Shown: piece after piece, positions 8,001 to 15,675 of the stretch
Numbering within the stretch: the stretch's first letter is position 1
Layout: every line of letters starts with the position of its first letter
Assembly: GCA_903939845.1 (NCBI GenBank)
Contig: CAJAIJ010000018.1
Coordinates: 62,001-126,000, forward strand
Direction: 5' to 3'
Source: an uncultured Solirubrobacterales bacterium
GTDB taxonomy: Bacteria > Actinomycetota > Thermoleophilia > Solirubrobacterales > 70-9
Length of the DNA: 64,000 nucleotides
The notes under the pieces: generated by a model
The model's database searches: none
Told to the model about the DNA's origin: nothing
Seen by the model: the letters and a program-made list of their open reading frames with translations, nothing else
Position numbers and translations under genes: made by a program

Positions 8001-9086
8001 CTACTTGACCGTGACCGTAGCCTTGGTCGACGCACTGGCCAGCTTGGCCGTGATCGTCGCCTTGCCGGCCTTCTTGCCGGCCTTGACCTTGACGGTGGCC
8101 TGACCGGTCGCTCCGGCCGGAACGTTGATCCGCACCGTCTTCGGCAGCGTTACGGCCTTGCTGCTCGAAGAGAGAGCAACTGTGGCCGTTCCCGCGGCGT
8201 TTCCGGTGTTCCTGACCCTGACGACCAGAGAGACGGTCTTGCCCCGCTTTGCCGTGGCCTTCGAGCTGGCGAAGGACAGACCACCCAGGATCGCCCTCGG
8301 CAGCGGCACCGCACAGTTGGTGCCGTTGCCCTCGAGGCCCACCGGGCAGGAGTTGACTGCGGGCTTGGACGCAGTCGAGGCGGGCAGGTTGGCGCTTTCT
8401 ACCGTGTAGTTGCCGAGCCAGAGTCCACCGACGTCCGCGAAGATTCCGCGAAGCAGTGCACAGGAGGTGCCCTGGAGCTGGATGAACGGCGGCTTCACGG
8501 TCCAGGCTCCCGAGAGAGCTCCTTCGGTGAATCCACCCGGAGTGAACGGATCACCCGCGGCCGGCCAACCGTATCCGGTGGACATGTAGGCGTTGATCGG
8601 GGAGAGCTTGCACTCGAGCGGGCCGTTGGGGACCACGCCCGGCGCCAGCGCTCCGGCGTCGCTCACGCCCAGCGTCAACGAGATCTTCGCGGCGAGGGTC
8701 ATCGCGCCCGTGGCCTCGTTGTAGTTGCCGGTCGCGTCATCGTCGAGCCCGAGGGTCCCGCCGATCTCGATTCCGTCGAAGTTGAGGTTGAGCGGCGGGA
8801 ACACCAGTCCACCGTCCTGGGGAACCACGAAATCGCCCGAGCTGTTCGTGTACTCGGCGTTCATCTCGAGGGTTCCGATGCCGTCAGACGGCTTCAGGAT
8901 CATCTGGTTGACGTCGCCCAGGATGGCCGCCCCGACGGCGATGCCGACGTGGTTGAACCCGACCTGGAACTCGTCGCCGGCGTTTGCCGCCTTCGCGCCC
9001 GGTGCGGCCGCGAGAGCGAGGATTGCGAGGGACGCAGCGGCAATCAGCGCCGCCATGCCGGCCCTCATCTTGAGTGCTTCTCCCAT
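8001..9086 (-). CDS. Secreted protein with C-terminal Ig-like (CARDB-type) domain
   Basis: A 361-residue protein with a Sec signal peptide: Lys/Arg near residue 7, a long Ala/Leu core and an AKA|A-type cleavage site near residue 33. The middle region (about 40-240) is a predicted beta-rich extracellular domain with four Cys and no recognised family. The C-terminal 90 residues look like a CARDB/NEW3-type repeat (SLVVRVRNTGNAAGTATVAL) followed by a Lys/Ala-rich basic tail. A good Shine-Dalgarno GGAGGGAGAA precedes the ATG at 9086; an internal ATG at 9068 is also possible. Likely cell-surface or matrix protein of unknown function. Confidence 0.85.
   Translation of the reverse strand: MGEALKMRAGMAALIAAASLAILALAAAPGAKAANAGDEFQVGFNHVGIAVGAAILGDVNQMILKPSDGIGTLEMNAEYTNSSGDFVVPQDGGLVFPPLNLNFDGIEIGGTLGLDDDATGNYNEATGAMTLAAKISLTLGVSDAGALAPGVVPNGPLECKLSPINAYMSTGYGWPAAGDPFTPGGFTEGALSGAWTVKPPFIQLQGTSCALLRGIFADVGGLWLGNYTVESANLPASTASKPAVNSCPVGLEGNGTNCAVPLPRAILGGLSFASSKATAKRGKTVSLVVRVRNTGNAAGTATVALSSSSKAVTLPKTVRINVPAGATGQATVKVKAGKKAGKATITAKLASASTKATVTVK
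8061..8084. repeat. Perfect 12-base tandem duplication inside the secreted protein gene
   Basis: CTTGCCGGCCTT occurs twice head to tail (8061-8072 and 8073-8084). On the minus strand it encodes the doubled tetrapeptide KAGK-KAGK in the basic C-terminal tail, an in-frame duplication. Confidence 0.9.
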
Positions 9087-9388
9087 TTGTAGTTCTCCCT
9101 CCGTGGCCGCCCCCTTCGGTGCGCGGCCTGTTCGTTTACCCGGCGGACCGGGTTTCCCTGCCTGGAAGCGGTTCTTCTCCCTGCTCCCTGGTTATTTCCT
9201 TTGCTACAACCGCCCCAAGCCCGAAAAGGCTCGCTACGGAAGATCCCGGTGCCACGCCATTGAGTGACGGAGGTCACTTGGGACCGGCCAAATATAACGG
9301 AAATGAGTCCGCGCCCGTAAAAAAGGCGTGCCGGATCGCCGCGACAGAAGGAAGGAGGCCCCGAACCGGGACCACGGGTCCTGCGGGA
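9087..9388. other. Intergenic region upstream of the secreted-protein gene
   Basis: About 300 bases without a credible gene between the secreted-protein start and tRNA-Lys. It holds the ribosome-binding site next to 9086, a minus-strand TATATT at 9296-9291 that could be a -10 element, and a CRP-like palindrome at 9263-9278. The A6 run at about 9320-9325 is not preceded by a convincing hairpin. The short reading frames here are not supported. Confidence 0.6.
9263..9278 (-). promoter_or_regulatory. CRP/FNR-type operator candidate
   Basis: AGTGACGGAGGTCACT is a perfect inverted repeat with six-base arms. It fits the CRP/FNR form GTGA-N6-TCAC exactly in the inner bases. It lies about 12 bases downstream of the TATATT candidate -10 on the minus strand, so bound protein would overlap the expected start region and would more likely repress than activate the secreted-protein gene. 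Confidence 0.45.
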
Positions 9389-9461
9389 TGGGCCGTGAAG
9401 GGCTCGAACCTTCGACCTTGAGATTAAGAGTCTCCTGCTCTACCAACTGAGCTAACGGCCC
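9389..9461 (-). tRNA. tRNA-Lys (CTT)
   Basis: Reading the minus strand from 9461, acceptor GGGCCGT pairs with ACGGCCC at 9396-9390. The D-arm GCTC/GAGC, an anticodon loop CTCTTAA with anticodon CTT, and a T-arm around GGTTCGAGCC are all present. The discriminator is A (complement of 9389) and CCA is not encoded. Confidence 0.97.
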
Positions 9462-9530
9462 GTGAGTAGCGAACGATCCAATCGATCGACGCGACGACGG
9501 ATTATAGATGCGGTCGATGGCCGGGGAAGA

Positions 9531-10376
9531 TCAGGGCTGGACCCCGGTGGTGCCAGTGGTTGCCTGTGTGCCGAGGTTTCCGAAGGGCTGCTCTACAGAC
9601 TGGCCCTTGTTCTTGCGGGCCTGCTTCTTTGCCTGCTCGATCTGCTTGCCGACCTTCTTGGCGTCTTCCTCTATCTGGTCGAGCGTCCGGTTTACCTCTT
9701 TCCGGTTCGCCTCGTCGCCGGCAATCTTCAGGGCCTTCTGGCGTGCCTTCTCGGCCGCACCGAAGTTCTGGGCGTAGTACTCGTAGGTCGCAAGGGTCAC
9801 GAACAGTCCGGTCGGTGGCGGGCCGTCTTCGGTTTCGAACTCCCTCAGTCCGTCCTCGGCCACGAAGCTCTGGGCTCTGGCCGCATCCCTCATGTTGCCC
9901 TCGAACTGGGCCACGGTCGAGCCCTGGGCAAGGGTGAAGAGGGTTCCGGCTACGAGCTGGGCAACTCCACGGTCTGGCTTGCCGCCCGTCTCCTTCACGT
10001 ACTGCTCCCACTCCTCGGCGGCGATCTGGTACTGCTCGGTCGCCTCGGCTCCGACCACCTGCTGCTGGTCATTGACCTCGACCAGCGAGTTGCCCGCCAG
10101 GATCCTCTCCCTGATCAGCTCGGCCCTGAGACCAACGGCCTCGGGCTGAGCGGCGATCTTCTGCTCGAGCTTCACTGCCCGCTCCTTGGAAAGGTCGGCG
10201 GCATCCTGGGAAACGACGCTGCTTCCCGAGTTGAACGGATTGAGTCCGCCCGGGAGACCGATGACCAGGAGGCTGGCGGCCATGATGAAGGCAAGCATCA
10301 CGTAGATGACCTGGATGACCCGCTTCCTTCGACCACGGAGGTCGAAGAGCATCCTGTTTTCTGGTTCCTCAGCCAC
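9531..10376 (-). CDS. Membrane-anchored TPR-like protein in the tat operon
   Basis: A 281-residue protein with a short cytoplasmic N-terminus containing a basic stretch (RGRRKR), one membrane span at about residues 21-42 and an extracytoplasmic helical region. The repeats around 130-165 and 195-240 (ATYEYYAQNFGAAEKARQKAL) look like degenerate tetratricopeptide repeats. The C-terminus is a Lys/Gln-rich coiled-coil segment then a Thr/Gly tail. It starts 3 bases downstream of the tatC stop, so it is almost certainly cotranscribed with tatA-tatC. A role with the translocon or its substrates is inference from position. Confidence 0.8.
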   Translation of the reverse strand: MAEEPENRMLFDLRGRRKRVIQVIYVMLAFIMAASLLVIGLPGGLNPFNSGSSVVSQDAADLSKERAVKLEQKIAAQPEAVGLRAELIRERILAGNSLVEVNDQQQVVGAEATEQYQIAAEEWEQYVKETGGKPDRGVAQLVAGTLFTLAQGSTVAQFEGNMRDAARAQSFVAEDGLREFETEDGPPPTGLFVTLATYEYYAQNFGAAEKARQKALKIAGDEANRKEVNRTLDQIEEDAKKVGKQIEQAKKQARKNKGQSVEQPFGNLGTQATTGTTGVQP

Positions 10377-10379
10377 GGA

Positions 10380-11147
10380 TCATCGCTCCTGTACGTTCGG
10401 TTCAAGTGCCTCCGGCGGCTTGGCAGCTCCGAGGGCCCGAGCGAGCAAGATACTCAACTCGTAGAGCAGGAGGAGCGGAACCATCTCGATCAGCATCGTG
10501 ATCGGGTCCACTCCGGGCAGGGCAGCCGCGATCACCGCGATCAGAAGATAGGCATATCGGCGATTGTGTCGGAGCTGTTCGACGGTCACTATCTGGAGCT
10601 TCACCAGGGCCAGCACGACGATCGGAATCTGGAAGACGATGCCACCGGCCAGCAGGGCCATCGCGAAGAAGGAGTAGTACTCGCGGGCCCGCAGCTCGGT
10701 CGTGAACTGGTCGCTGTTGAAGCTCAACAGGAAGTCGACAGCGGCCGGAATGACGATGAAGTAGGAAAAGACCACCCCGGCCAGGAACAGGAGCGGGATC
10801 GTGAGCAGCAGGGGGATTATGGTCCGGCGCTCGCGAGGGGAGAAGGCCGGAAGCAGGTAGGCGAACAGCTGGTAGCTGACGAATGGCGCGGCGAGGATCA
10901 GGGCCGCATAGAGAGACACCGTCACAGTGGTCATGAAGGCCTCCGCCGGAGCCAGGACGACCAGTTGCCTGTCCGAGATCGGGAGGGGATCGGCGGCGAT
11001 GTCGAGGATGAGTGCGCTCTGCCAGAAGCAGAGGCCGAAGGCGACCACGAGAGCCGCCAGAGAGAGGATGATCCTCCAGCGGAGCTCGTCCAGATGGTCG
11101 ACGAGGCTGAGGTGTTCGTCGTGCCTGACCGGTTTGAGCCTTGCCAC
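10380..11147 (-). CDS. tatC: Sec-independent protein translocase TatC
   Basis: A 255-residue polytopic protein with the TatC N-terminal signature HLSLVDHLDELRWRI and six predicted membrane helices, including the FSPRERR stretch in the first cytoplasmic loop region. TatC binds the twin-arginine signal and, with TatA, exports folded proteins. tatA lies 17 bases upstream and a TPR-like membrane protein directly downstream. The Rieske protein at 15676-16359 carries a Tat-like signal and is a likely local client. Confidence 0.95.
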   Translation of the reverse strand: MARLKPVRHDEHLSLVDHLDELRWRIILSLAALVVAFGLCFWQSALILDIAADPLPISDRQLVVLAPAEAFMTTVTVSLYAALILAAPFVSYQLFAYLLPAFSPRERRTIIPLLLTIPLLFLAGVVFSYFIVIPAAVDFLLSFNSDQFTTELRAREYYSFFAMALLAGGIVFQIPIVVLALVKLQIVTVEQLRHNRRYAYLLIAVIAAALPGVDPITMLIEMVPLLLLYELSILLARALGAAKPPEALEPNVQER

Positions 11148-11164
11148 GGCTCCGCCCTCCAGGC

Positions 11165-11467
11165 TCAGTCGCGCCGAGCCGCGTCGGAGGGCTGCGGCTC
11201 CGCCGTGATCTCTTCGATCTCGACGTCTACCGTGCCCGACTCGAGCGCTGCCGGTTCGGAGTTCGAATGTTCCGGCTCGCCGGGCGTAGCGGGTTCGACA
11301 TCGTCGAGCTCATCATGGTGGGAGCCGATATTCGAGACTCCCTCACGGAACTCCCGAATCCCCTTGCCGAGCGACCTGCCGAGGTCGGGCAGCCTCTTCG
11401 GCCCGAAAACGATCAACGCGATCACGAGCACGATCGCGATCTCGAGTATGCCGACGTTGGGAACCAT
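11165..11467 (-). CDS. tatA: Twin-arginine translocase subunit TatA
   Basis: A 100-residue protein with one N-terminal membrane helix (about 7-22), the hinge motif FGPKRLPDLGRSLGKGIREF forming the amphipathic helix, and an acidic, unstructured C-terminus. This layout defines TatA/TatB-type pore components; the FGP hinge and lack of a longer coil favour TatA. It is the first gene of a three-gene operon with tatC and the TPR-like protein. Confidence 0.93.
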   Translation of the reverse strand: MVPNVGILEIAIVLVIALIVFGPKRLPDLGRSLGKGIREFREGVSNIGSHHDELDDVEPATPGEPEHSNSEPAALESGTVDVEIEEITAEPQPSDAARRD

Positions 11468-11529
11468 CCAGAGAATCGTAGCGACAGACCGGCTTCATGC
11501 CGATTCCCTCGCCGACCGACAGAGAGTGA

Positions 11530-12093
11530 TCAGCGAAAGTTCAGGTAGTAACGGGATGCAGTCGGCTCGGCCTGCTCCTGATACTTCGAGCCCTTCTCAT
11601 CCGCTCCGTACGGCACCTCGACCGGTCGGTCCATCCGCATGAAGGAGAGCTGGCCTATCGGCATCCCGTGGTAGATCGTGATCGGGAGGTTGGCCACGTT
11701 CGAGAGCTCCAGAGTGAGGTTTCCCGAGAATCCGGCATCGACGAAGCCCGCCGTCGAGTGGATCAGGAGGCCGAGTCGTCCGAGTGAGCTCTTTCCCTCC
11801 AGACGGGCGACCAGATCGTTCGGAATGCCGACTTTCTCGAGGGTCTGGCCGAGCACGAACTCCCCGGGGTGGAGGATGAATGGCTCGTCCTCCTCGGTCG
11901 TCACAAGTTCGGTGAGCTCCTCCATCGGCTGCTTGACGTCGATGTAGGGATAGCGCGAGTTGTTGAAGACCCGGTAGCTCGAATCGACCCTGAGGTCGAT
12001 CGACGAGGGCTGGATCATTTCGGGGTCGAAGGGGTCGATCGAAATGCGACCGGCCTCGATCTCTTCTCTGATGGTGCTGTCGCTTAGAACCAC
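11530..12093 (-). CDS. dcd: dCTP deaminase
   Basis: A 187-residue trimeric dUTPase-fold enzyme. It has [14 protein letters not shown] at the N-terminus, QPSSIDLRV, a [18 protein letters not shown] core with the catalytic Glu just upstream (RLEGKSS), and [12 protein letters not shown]. It deaminates dCTP towards dUTP or, if bifunctional as in many actinobacteria and archaea, directly to dUMP. I placed the start at the GTG at 12093 because the frame upstream is unlike Dcd and overlaps the polyprenyl synthase. Confidence 0.93.
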   Translation of the reverse strand: MVLSDSTIREEIEAGRISIDPFDPEMIQPSSIDLRVDSSYRVFNNSRYPYIDVKQPMEELTELVTTEEDEPFILHPGEFVLGQTLEKVGIPNDLVARLEGKSSLGRLGLLIHSTAGFVDAGFSGNLTLELSNVANLPITIYHGMPIGQLSFMRMDRPVEVPYGADEKGSKYQEQAEPTASRYYLNFR

Positions 12094-12139
12094 GGATCCG
12101 GAGTATTCCAGAGACACCCGAGGCCACGGACGCCCCGCC

Positions 12140-13120
12140 TCAGGAGTAGCGCAATACCACTCCGTCGGCGACCAGTTCGAGCAGCTCGACCCGCTCCCGG
12201 TCCAGCCCGGAATCGGCAAGCACGGACTTGGCATCTCCGATCAGGTCGAGGGCCCGACTCCTGACCCGTTCGAGTGCTCCGGTCTCCTCGATCCGGTCGC
12301 AGAGGACTCCGGCCGAGGTCTCGTCGAGGTCTCGCATCCCGATACCGGCGATCGATTCATCGGTTCGGATCGCCTCGATCACCGGCAGCGTGACGGTTCC
12401 GTCCAGGAGGTCGGTTCCCCTCGCCTTGCCGGTTCGATCGGCCGGGCCGGAGATGTCGAGGACGTCGTCGAGCAGCTGGAATGCGAGGCCCACCCGGGCA
12501 CCGAAACCGGCCATTGCCTCGAGGTCCCCCGCGCCGCCGGTCTGCCCTCCGAGGACGCAGGCTGCAGAGAAGAGGCTCCCGGTCTTCAGCTGGCATCTGG
12601 TGAAGTAGTCGGCTTCGGAGAGCTCCATGTCGAAGGCTGCGGCCCGCTGCATCAGCTCGCCTCTGACCAGATCGACCGCGGTGGAGCTGAGGGTTCCCAC
12701 CGACTCCATGTCGCCCGACCTCGACAGGAGCCCGAAGGCTTCGGCGAAAAGCGCATCTCCAACCGACGTCGCCGTCTGGCGACCATCGGTCGAGAAGATG
12801 GTAGGCACCCCCCTTCTGAGAGGTGCCCTGTCGAGGACATCGTCGTGCACCAGACTGGCCGTGTGGATCAGCTCTACGGCCACGGCGGCCCGGATGGTGG
12901 GCGCGCCGCCGTCCGGGCCGGCACAGAGGATCACCAGCATCGGGCGCATCCTCTTGCCCCCGGCCGAGAGCGTCGCAGTGCCCCGGTCCGCCAGGTCCCC
13001 GGTCCGATCGACGGCCTCCGAGAGGCCGGTCTCGACTTCAGCAAGGCCTCGGACCAGCCACGCTCCGGCGGTATCCATCACCGCCGTCACCGGCTCGGGG
13101 ACCGAGCTGCCCTGGCTCAA
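12140..13120 (-). CDS. Polyprenyl diphosphate synthase (long chain, probable menaquinone side chain)
   Basis: A trans-isoprenyl synthase with both Asp-rich motifs: VHDDVLD near residue 90 (first) and [12 protein letters not shown] near 217 (second). Also present are the GGKRMRP substrate-binding motif, RRGVPT, the VGDALFA helix and a KTGSLF motif. The TTG start at 13120 overlaps the menG stop as TTGA, giving 326 residues. Immediate coupling to menG and the bc-complex genes suggests it makes the heptaprenyl- to nonaprenyl diphosphate tail of menaquinone. Chain length cannot be assigned by eye. Confidence 0.9.
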   Translation of the reverse strand: MSQGSSVPEPVTAVMDTAGAWLVRGLAEVETGLSEAVDRTGDLADRGTATLSAGGKRMRPMLVILCAGPDGGAPTIRAAVAVELIHTASLVHDDVLDRAPLRRGVPTIFSTDGRQTATSVGDALFAEAFGLLSRSGDMESVGTLSSTAVDLVRGELMQRAAAFDMELSEADYFTRCQLKTGSLFSAACVLGGQTGGAGDLEAMAGFGARVGLAFQLLDDVLDISGPADRTGKARGTDLLDGTVTLPVIEAIRTDESIAGIGMRDLDETSAGVLCDRIEETGALERVRSRALDLIGDAKSVLADSGLDRERVELLELVADGVVLRYS

Positions 13121-13833
13121 CGCACCCCCGAGTGGATAGCGATTATTCCGCCGGCCATCAAGGTCCACCTGACCTCCGAGAACCCTGCCTCGACCATTCT
13201 TGCTGCCAGTCGGTCGGCGGTCGGGAAAGACCGGACCGAGTCCGGCAGATACTCATAGGCAGCCGAGTCCCCGGCGACCTTGCCGAGCAGTGGAACCGCC
13301 CGGTCGAACCAGAGACCGAAGAAGGACTTCAGCGGCTGACGGGCAGGCTGCGTTATCTCGAGGATCACCAACCTTCCTCCCGGCTTCAGGACACGCTTCA
13401 TCTCGGAGAGTCCGAGGTCGAGATCGGCCAGGTTGCGGGCCCCGAACGCGATCGTGACCGCGTCGAAGGATTCATCCTCATAGGGCAGGTCGAGGGCATC
13501 GGCCCACTCGAACCGGACCTGCTGTCGGGCTCCGGTCTTCCCCCTCGCCAGATCCAGCATCGGGTTCGAGAAATCGGCTCCGACGACTTCCCCTCCGGGC
13601 CCCACGCGATTTGCGAGTTCGAACGCGAGGTCGCCGGTTCCGCAGCAGAGGTCGAGGGCGTGTTGTCCCGGCTCGAGCGCCGCCCGGTCGGCCGCCCGGT
13701 CCCGCCAGGTGCGGTCGAGGCCGGCCGTCATGACCCGGTTCATGCGGTCATAGACACCGCTGATGCGGTCGAACATCGTGTTGACCTCGCCGGCGAACCG
13801 TTCATCGCCACGGCGAGGGGGAGTGTCAGCCAT
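13117..13833 (-). CDS. menG: Demethylmenaquinone methyltransferase (MenG/UbiE)
   Basis: A 238-residue SAM methyltransferase with the UbiE signature: FDRISGVYDRMNRVMTAGLDRTWR near the N-terminus, motif I ALDLCCGTGDLAFEL, GADFSNPMLDLAR, DAVTIAFGARNLAD and a C-terminal RFPTADRLAARM-like segment. It methylates demethylmenaquinone in the last step of menaquinone synthesis. It lies 11 bases after qcrC and overlaps the polyprenyl synthase start, linking quinone supply to the quinol-oxidising complex. Confidence 0.94.
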   Translation of the reverse strand: MADTPPRRGDERFAGEVNTMFDRISGVYDRMNRVMTAGLDRTWRDRAADRAALEPGQHALDLCCGTGDLAFELANRVGPGGEVVGADFSNPMLDLARGKTGARQQVRFEWADALDLPYEDESFDAVTIAFGARNLADLDLGLSEMKRVLKPGGRLVILEITQPARQPLKSFFGLWFDRAVPLLGKVAGDSAAYEYLPDSVRSFPTADRLAARMVEAGFSEVRWTLMAGGIIAIHSGVR

Positions 13834-13844
13834 GACAGGCCCCC

Positions 13845-14549
13845 TCAGTCGAGGGATGCGAGGTAGTCGGCTATCGCGTTCAGGTCCTTCTCACCGAGCC
13901 CACGGTAGGAAGGCATGATGCCCGGTCCGATCGCGACGGAACGCTTGATCGCCTCACGCGGGAGGACCGCGCCGATCTCTGTCAAATCCGGCCCCAGGCC
14001 GCCCTCGGCACCGTTCTCACCGATGTTGTGACAGGCCAGGCAGCCGGCCTGGGCCACGAGCTGCTTGCCCCGCTCGAACTCGGGCTCGGTCTCGAGCTCG
14101 ATCTCGGTCGGGGAGCCGGCACTGGCGCCCATGTAGGTCAGGTAGCCCATCGAGAGGATGACCAGGATGCCGGCAATGCTGGCGATCGGGCGTCGCCACG
14201 GAATCCGCTCCGGCCCCCGGTCGTAGAAGGGCAGCAGGAGCAGGAGGACCATCAGGATGGTCGGGATCCCGACCGTTGCGATGGGAACCAGCTCGGGCGG
14301 CTTGATCACCTTCAGGAGCTCGAACAGGAAGAAGAAGTACCACTCGGGACGCGGCACGTAGGTGGTCGTGGTCGGGTCGGCCTTGGGGCCCTGCTCGGCC
14401 CCCATCACGATGCTCATCAGGACCAGCACGGCCGCGACGAGGACGAACATGACCGAGTCCTTGACGATCGCGTAGGGGAAGAAGGACTTGCCCTTCTTCT
14501 TCAGCTGTTCGTACTCGCTGAGGTATTCCTCCTTGTCACGGTTCTTCAT
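13845..14549 (-). CDS. qcrC: Menaquinol-cytochrome c reductase, cytochrome b C-terminal half fused to cytochrome c
   Basis: The first 145 residues contain three to four membrane helices of cytochrome b subunit IV type, with the Qo-site motif RPEWYFFFLFELLK (PEWY). They are followed by a single-haem cytochrome c domain with C170-L-A-C173-H174 and a likely axial Met212 (GIMPSYRGL). This b/c fusion is the layout of Bacillus QcrC. The ATG start overlaps the qcrB stop as ATGA. It completes the bc complex that passes electrons from menaquinol to a terminal oxidase. Confidence 0.92.
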   Translation of the reverse strand: MKNRDKEEYLSEYEQLKKKGKSFFPYAIVKDSVMFVLVAAVLVLMSIVMGAEQGPKADPTTTTYVPRPEWYFFFLFELLKVIKPPELVPIATVGIPTILMVLLLLLPFYDRGPERIPWRRPIASIAGILVILSMGYLTYMGASAGSPTEIELETEPEFERGKQLVAQAGCLACHNIGENGAEGGLGPDLTEIGAVLPREAIKRSVAIGPGIMPSYRGLGEKDLNAIADYLASLD

Positions 14550-15646
14550 GACTGCTCACCCCCCGCATCGCCGTTCTCGGTCGGGGCATCAGTGGCCGGC
14601 TCGACTGGCGAGGACGCCTCCGGAGCGGCCTCGGCGGCTGCCTCGGCCGGGGGCTCCTCGATGGCGATCACCTCATCGGGGTGTGGCACGGCGCCGTTAC
14701 CGGACCCATTCGTGTGACCGTTGGTCGAGCCATTCATGACCAGTTCGGTCGCATCGAGGGTCGGCACGCCGGCGGGGACGAGCTCGGATGGGCGGGCACC
14801 CTTTGGTCGGGCAGCCCTGACCCACGGCGGTGCGGTGGTGCCGAGCTTCACGACCAGGTAGAGATGGGCGCCGATCAGGCCGGCGATGAGCCCGGGAACC
14901 ACGAGCATGTGGAGGGCGTAGAAGCGGGAAAGGGTCGTGGCGCTGAAGTCCGGCCCGGCCCTCAGGAAGTCAGCCAGGAAGGGGCCCGCGATCGGTCCGG
15001 AAGCCGTGATGTTGTTGGCGACGATCGTCGCCCAGAAGGACCGCTGATCGAACGGAAGCAGGTAGCCGGTCAGCCCCATGACCATGGTCAGGACGATGAG
15101 GACGACTCCGATCACCCAGTTGAGCTCGCGCGGATACTTGTAGGCGCCGAAGAAGAACGTCCTCGCCATGTGGAGGAAGATCAGGATGATCATCAGGCTG
15201 GCGCCCCACTTGTGGAGCCCGCGGACGAACTCGCCGAGGAAGACGTCGTTGGTGATGTGGGCGATCGTGGCGTAGGCCTGGGTCGCCGACGGGGTGTAGT
15301 ACATCGCCAGCACCACGCCGGTGATCGCCTGCATCGCAAAGATGAACATCACCGAGGATCCGAGCGTGTAGAACCAGTTGGTTCCCTTCGGAACCTTCCG
15401 GGAGAGCATGGCCGTGTAGATCCCGGTCCCGTTGACGCGCTCCTCCACCCAGTCGGTCGCGTTCATCCCGGCTTCCTTGCCGTGGTGGATCCCGAGCTCC
15501 TTCGCCTTCTGGACCCGCTCGGCCCGGGTCGGGCCTTCGACGTGTCCGTTCTGGCCGTTGCTCGAACCGTTCAGGTCACCGTTCTCGGAGGGCGCAGCCG
15601 CCTCTTGATCCTTCTTCCTGCCCGGTATCGGAATCTTCAGTGCCAT
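14546..15646 (-). CDS. qcrB: Menaquinol-cytochrome c reductase, cytochrome b N-terminal half
   Basis: A 366-residue cytochrome b6-type subunit. Four haem-ligand histidines lie in two helices (H145/H159 and H246/H261), with GLHKWGAS, TGYLLPFDQ and SRFYALHMLVVP motifs. It is unusual in having low-complexity tails: an Asn/Gly/Ser-rich N-terminus (about residues 18-38) and a roughly 70-residue Asn/Gly then Ala/Glu/Pro-rich C-terminus (about 300-366). The core is normal for the family. It lies 29 bases downstream of qcrA and overlaps qcrC by 4 bases. Confidence 0.94.
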   Translation of the reverse strand: MALKIPIPGRKKDQEAAAPSENGDLNGSSNGQNGHVEGPTRAERVQKAKELGIHHGKEAGMNATDWVEERVNGTGIYTAMLSRKVPKGTNWFYTLGSSVMFIFAMQAITGVVLAMYYTPSATQAYATIAHITNDVFLGEFVRGLHKWGASLMIILIFLHMARTFFFGAYKYPRELNWVIGVVLIVLTMVMGLTGYLLPFDQRSFWATIVANNITASGPIAGPFLADFLRAGPDFSATTLSRFYALHMLVVPGLIAGLIGAHLYLVVKLGTTAPPWVRAARPKGARPSELVPAGVPTLDATELVMNGSTNGHTNGSGNGAVPHPDEVIAIEEPPAEAAAEAAPEASSPVEPATDAPTENGDAGGEQS

Positions 15647-15675
15647 TGTTCAGTCAGCCCCTGTTCAGTTCCTGA

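Noticed and set aside
9310-9340. Terminator at the A6 run upstream of tRNA-Lys
   Set aside because: Flanking GCGCC/GGCG pairing is only four base pairs with the A run inside the loop, which is not a rho-independent terminator structure.
9462-11642. Plus-strand 726-codon open frame opposite the tat operon
   Set aside because: It is antisense to tatA, tatC and the TPR-like gene, has no recognisable domain, and its composition (long Leu, Gly and His-rich runs) is that of a high-GC shadow frame.
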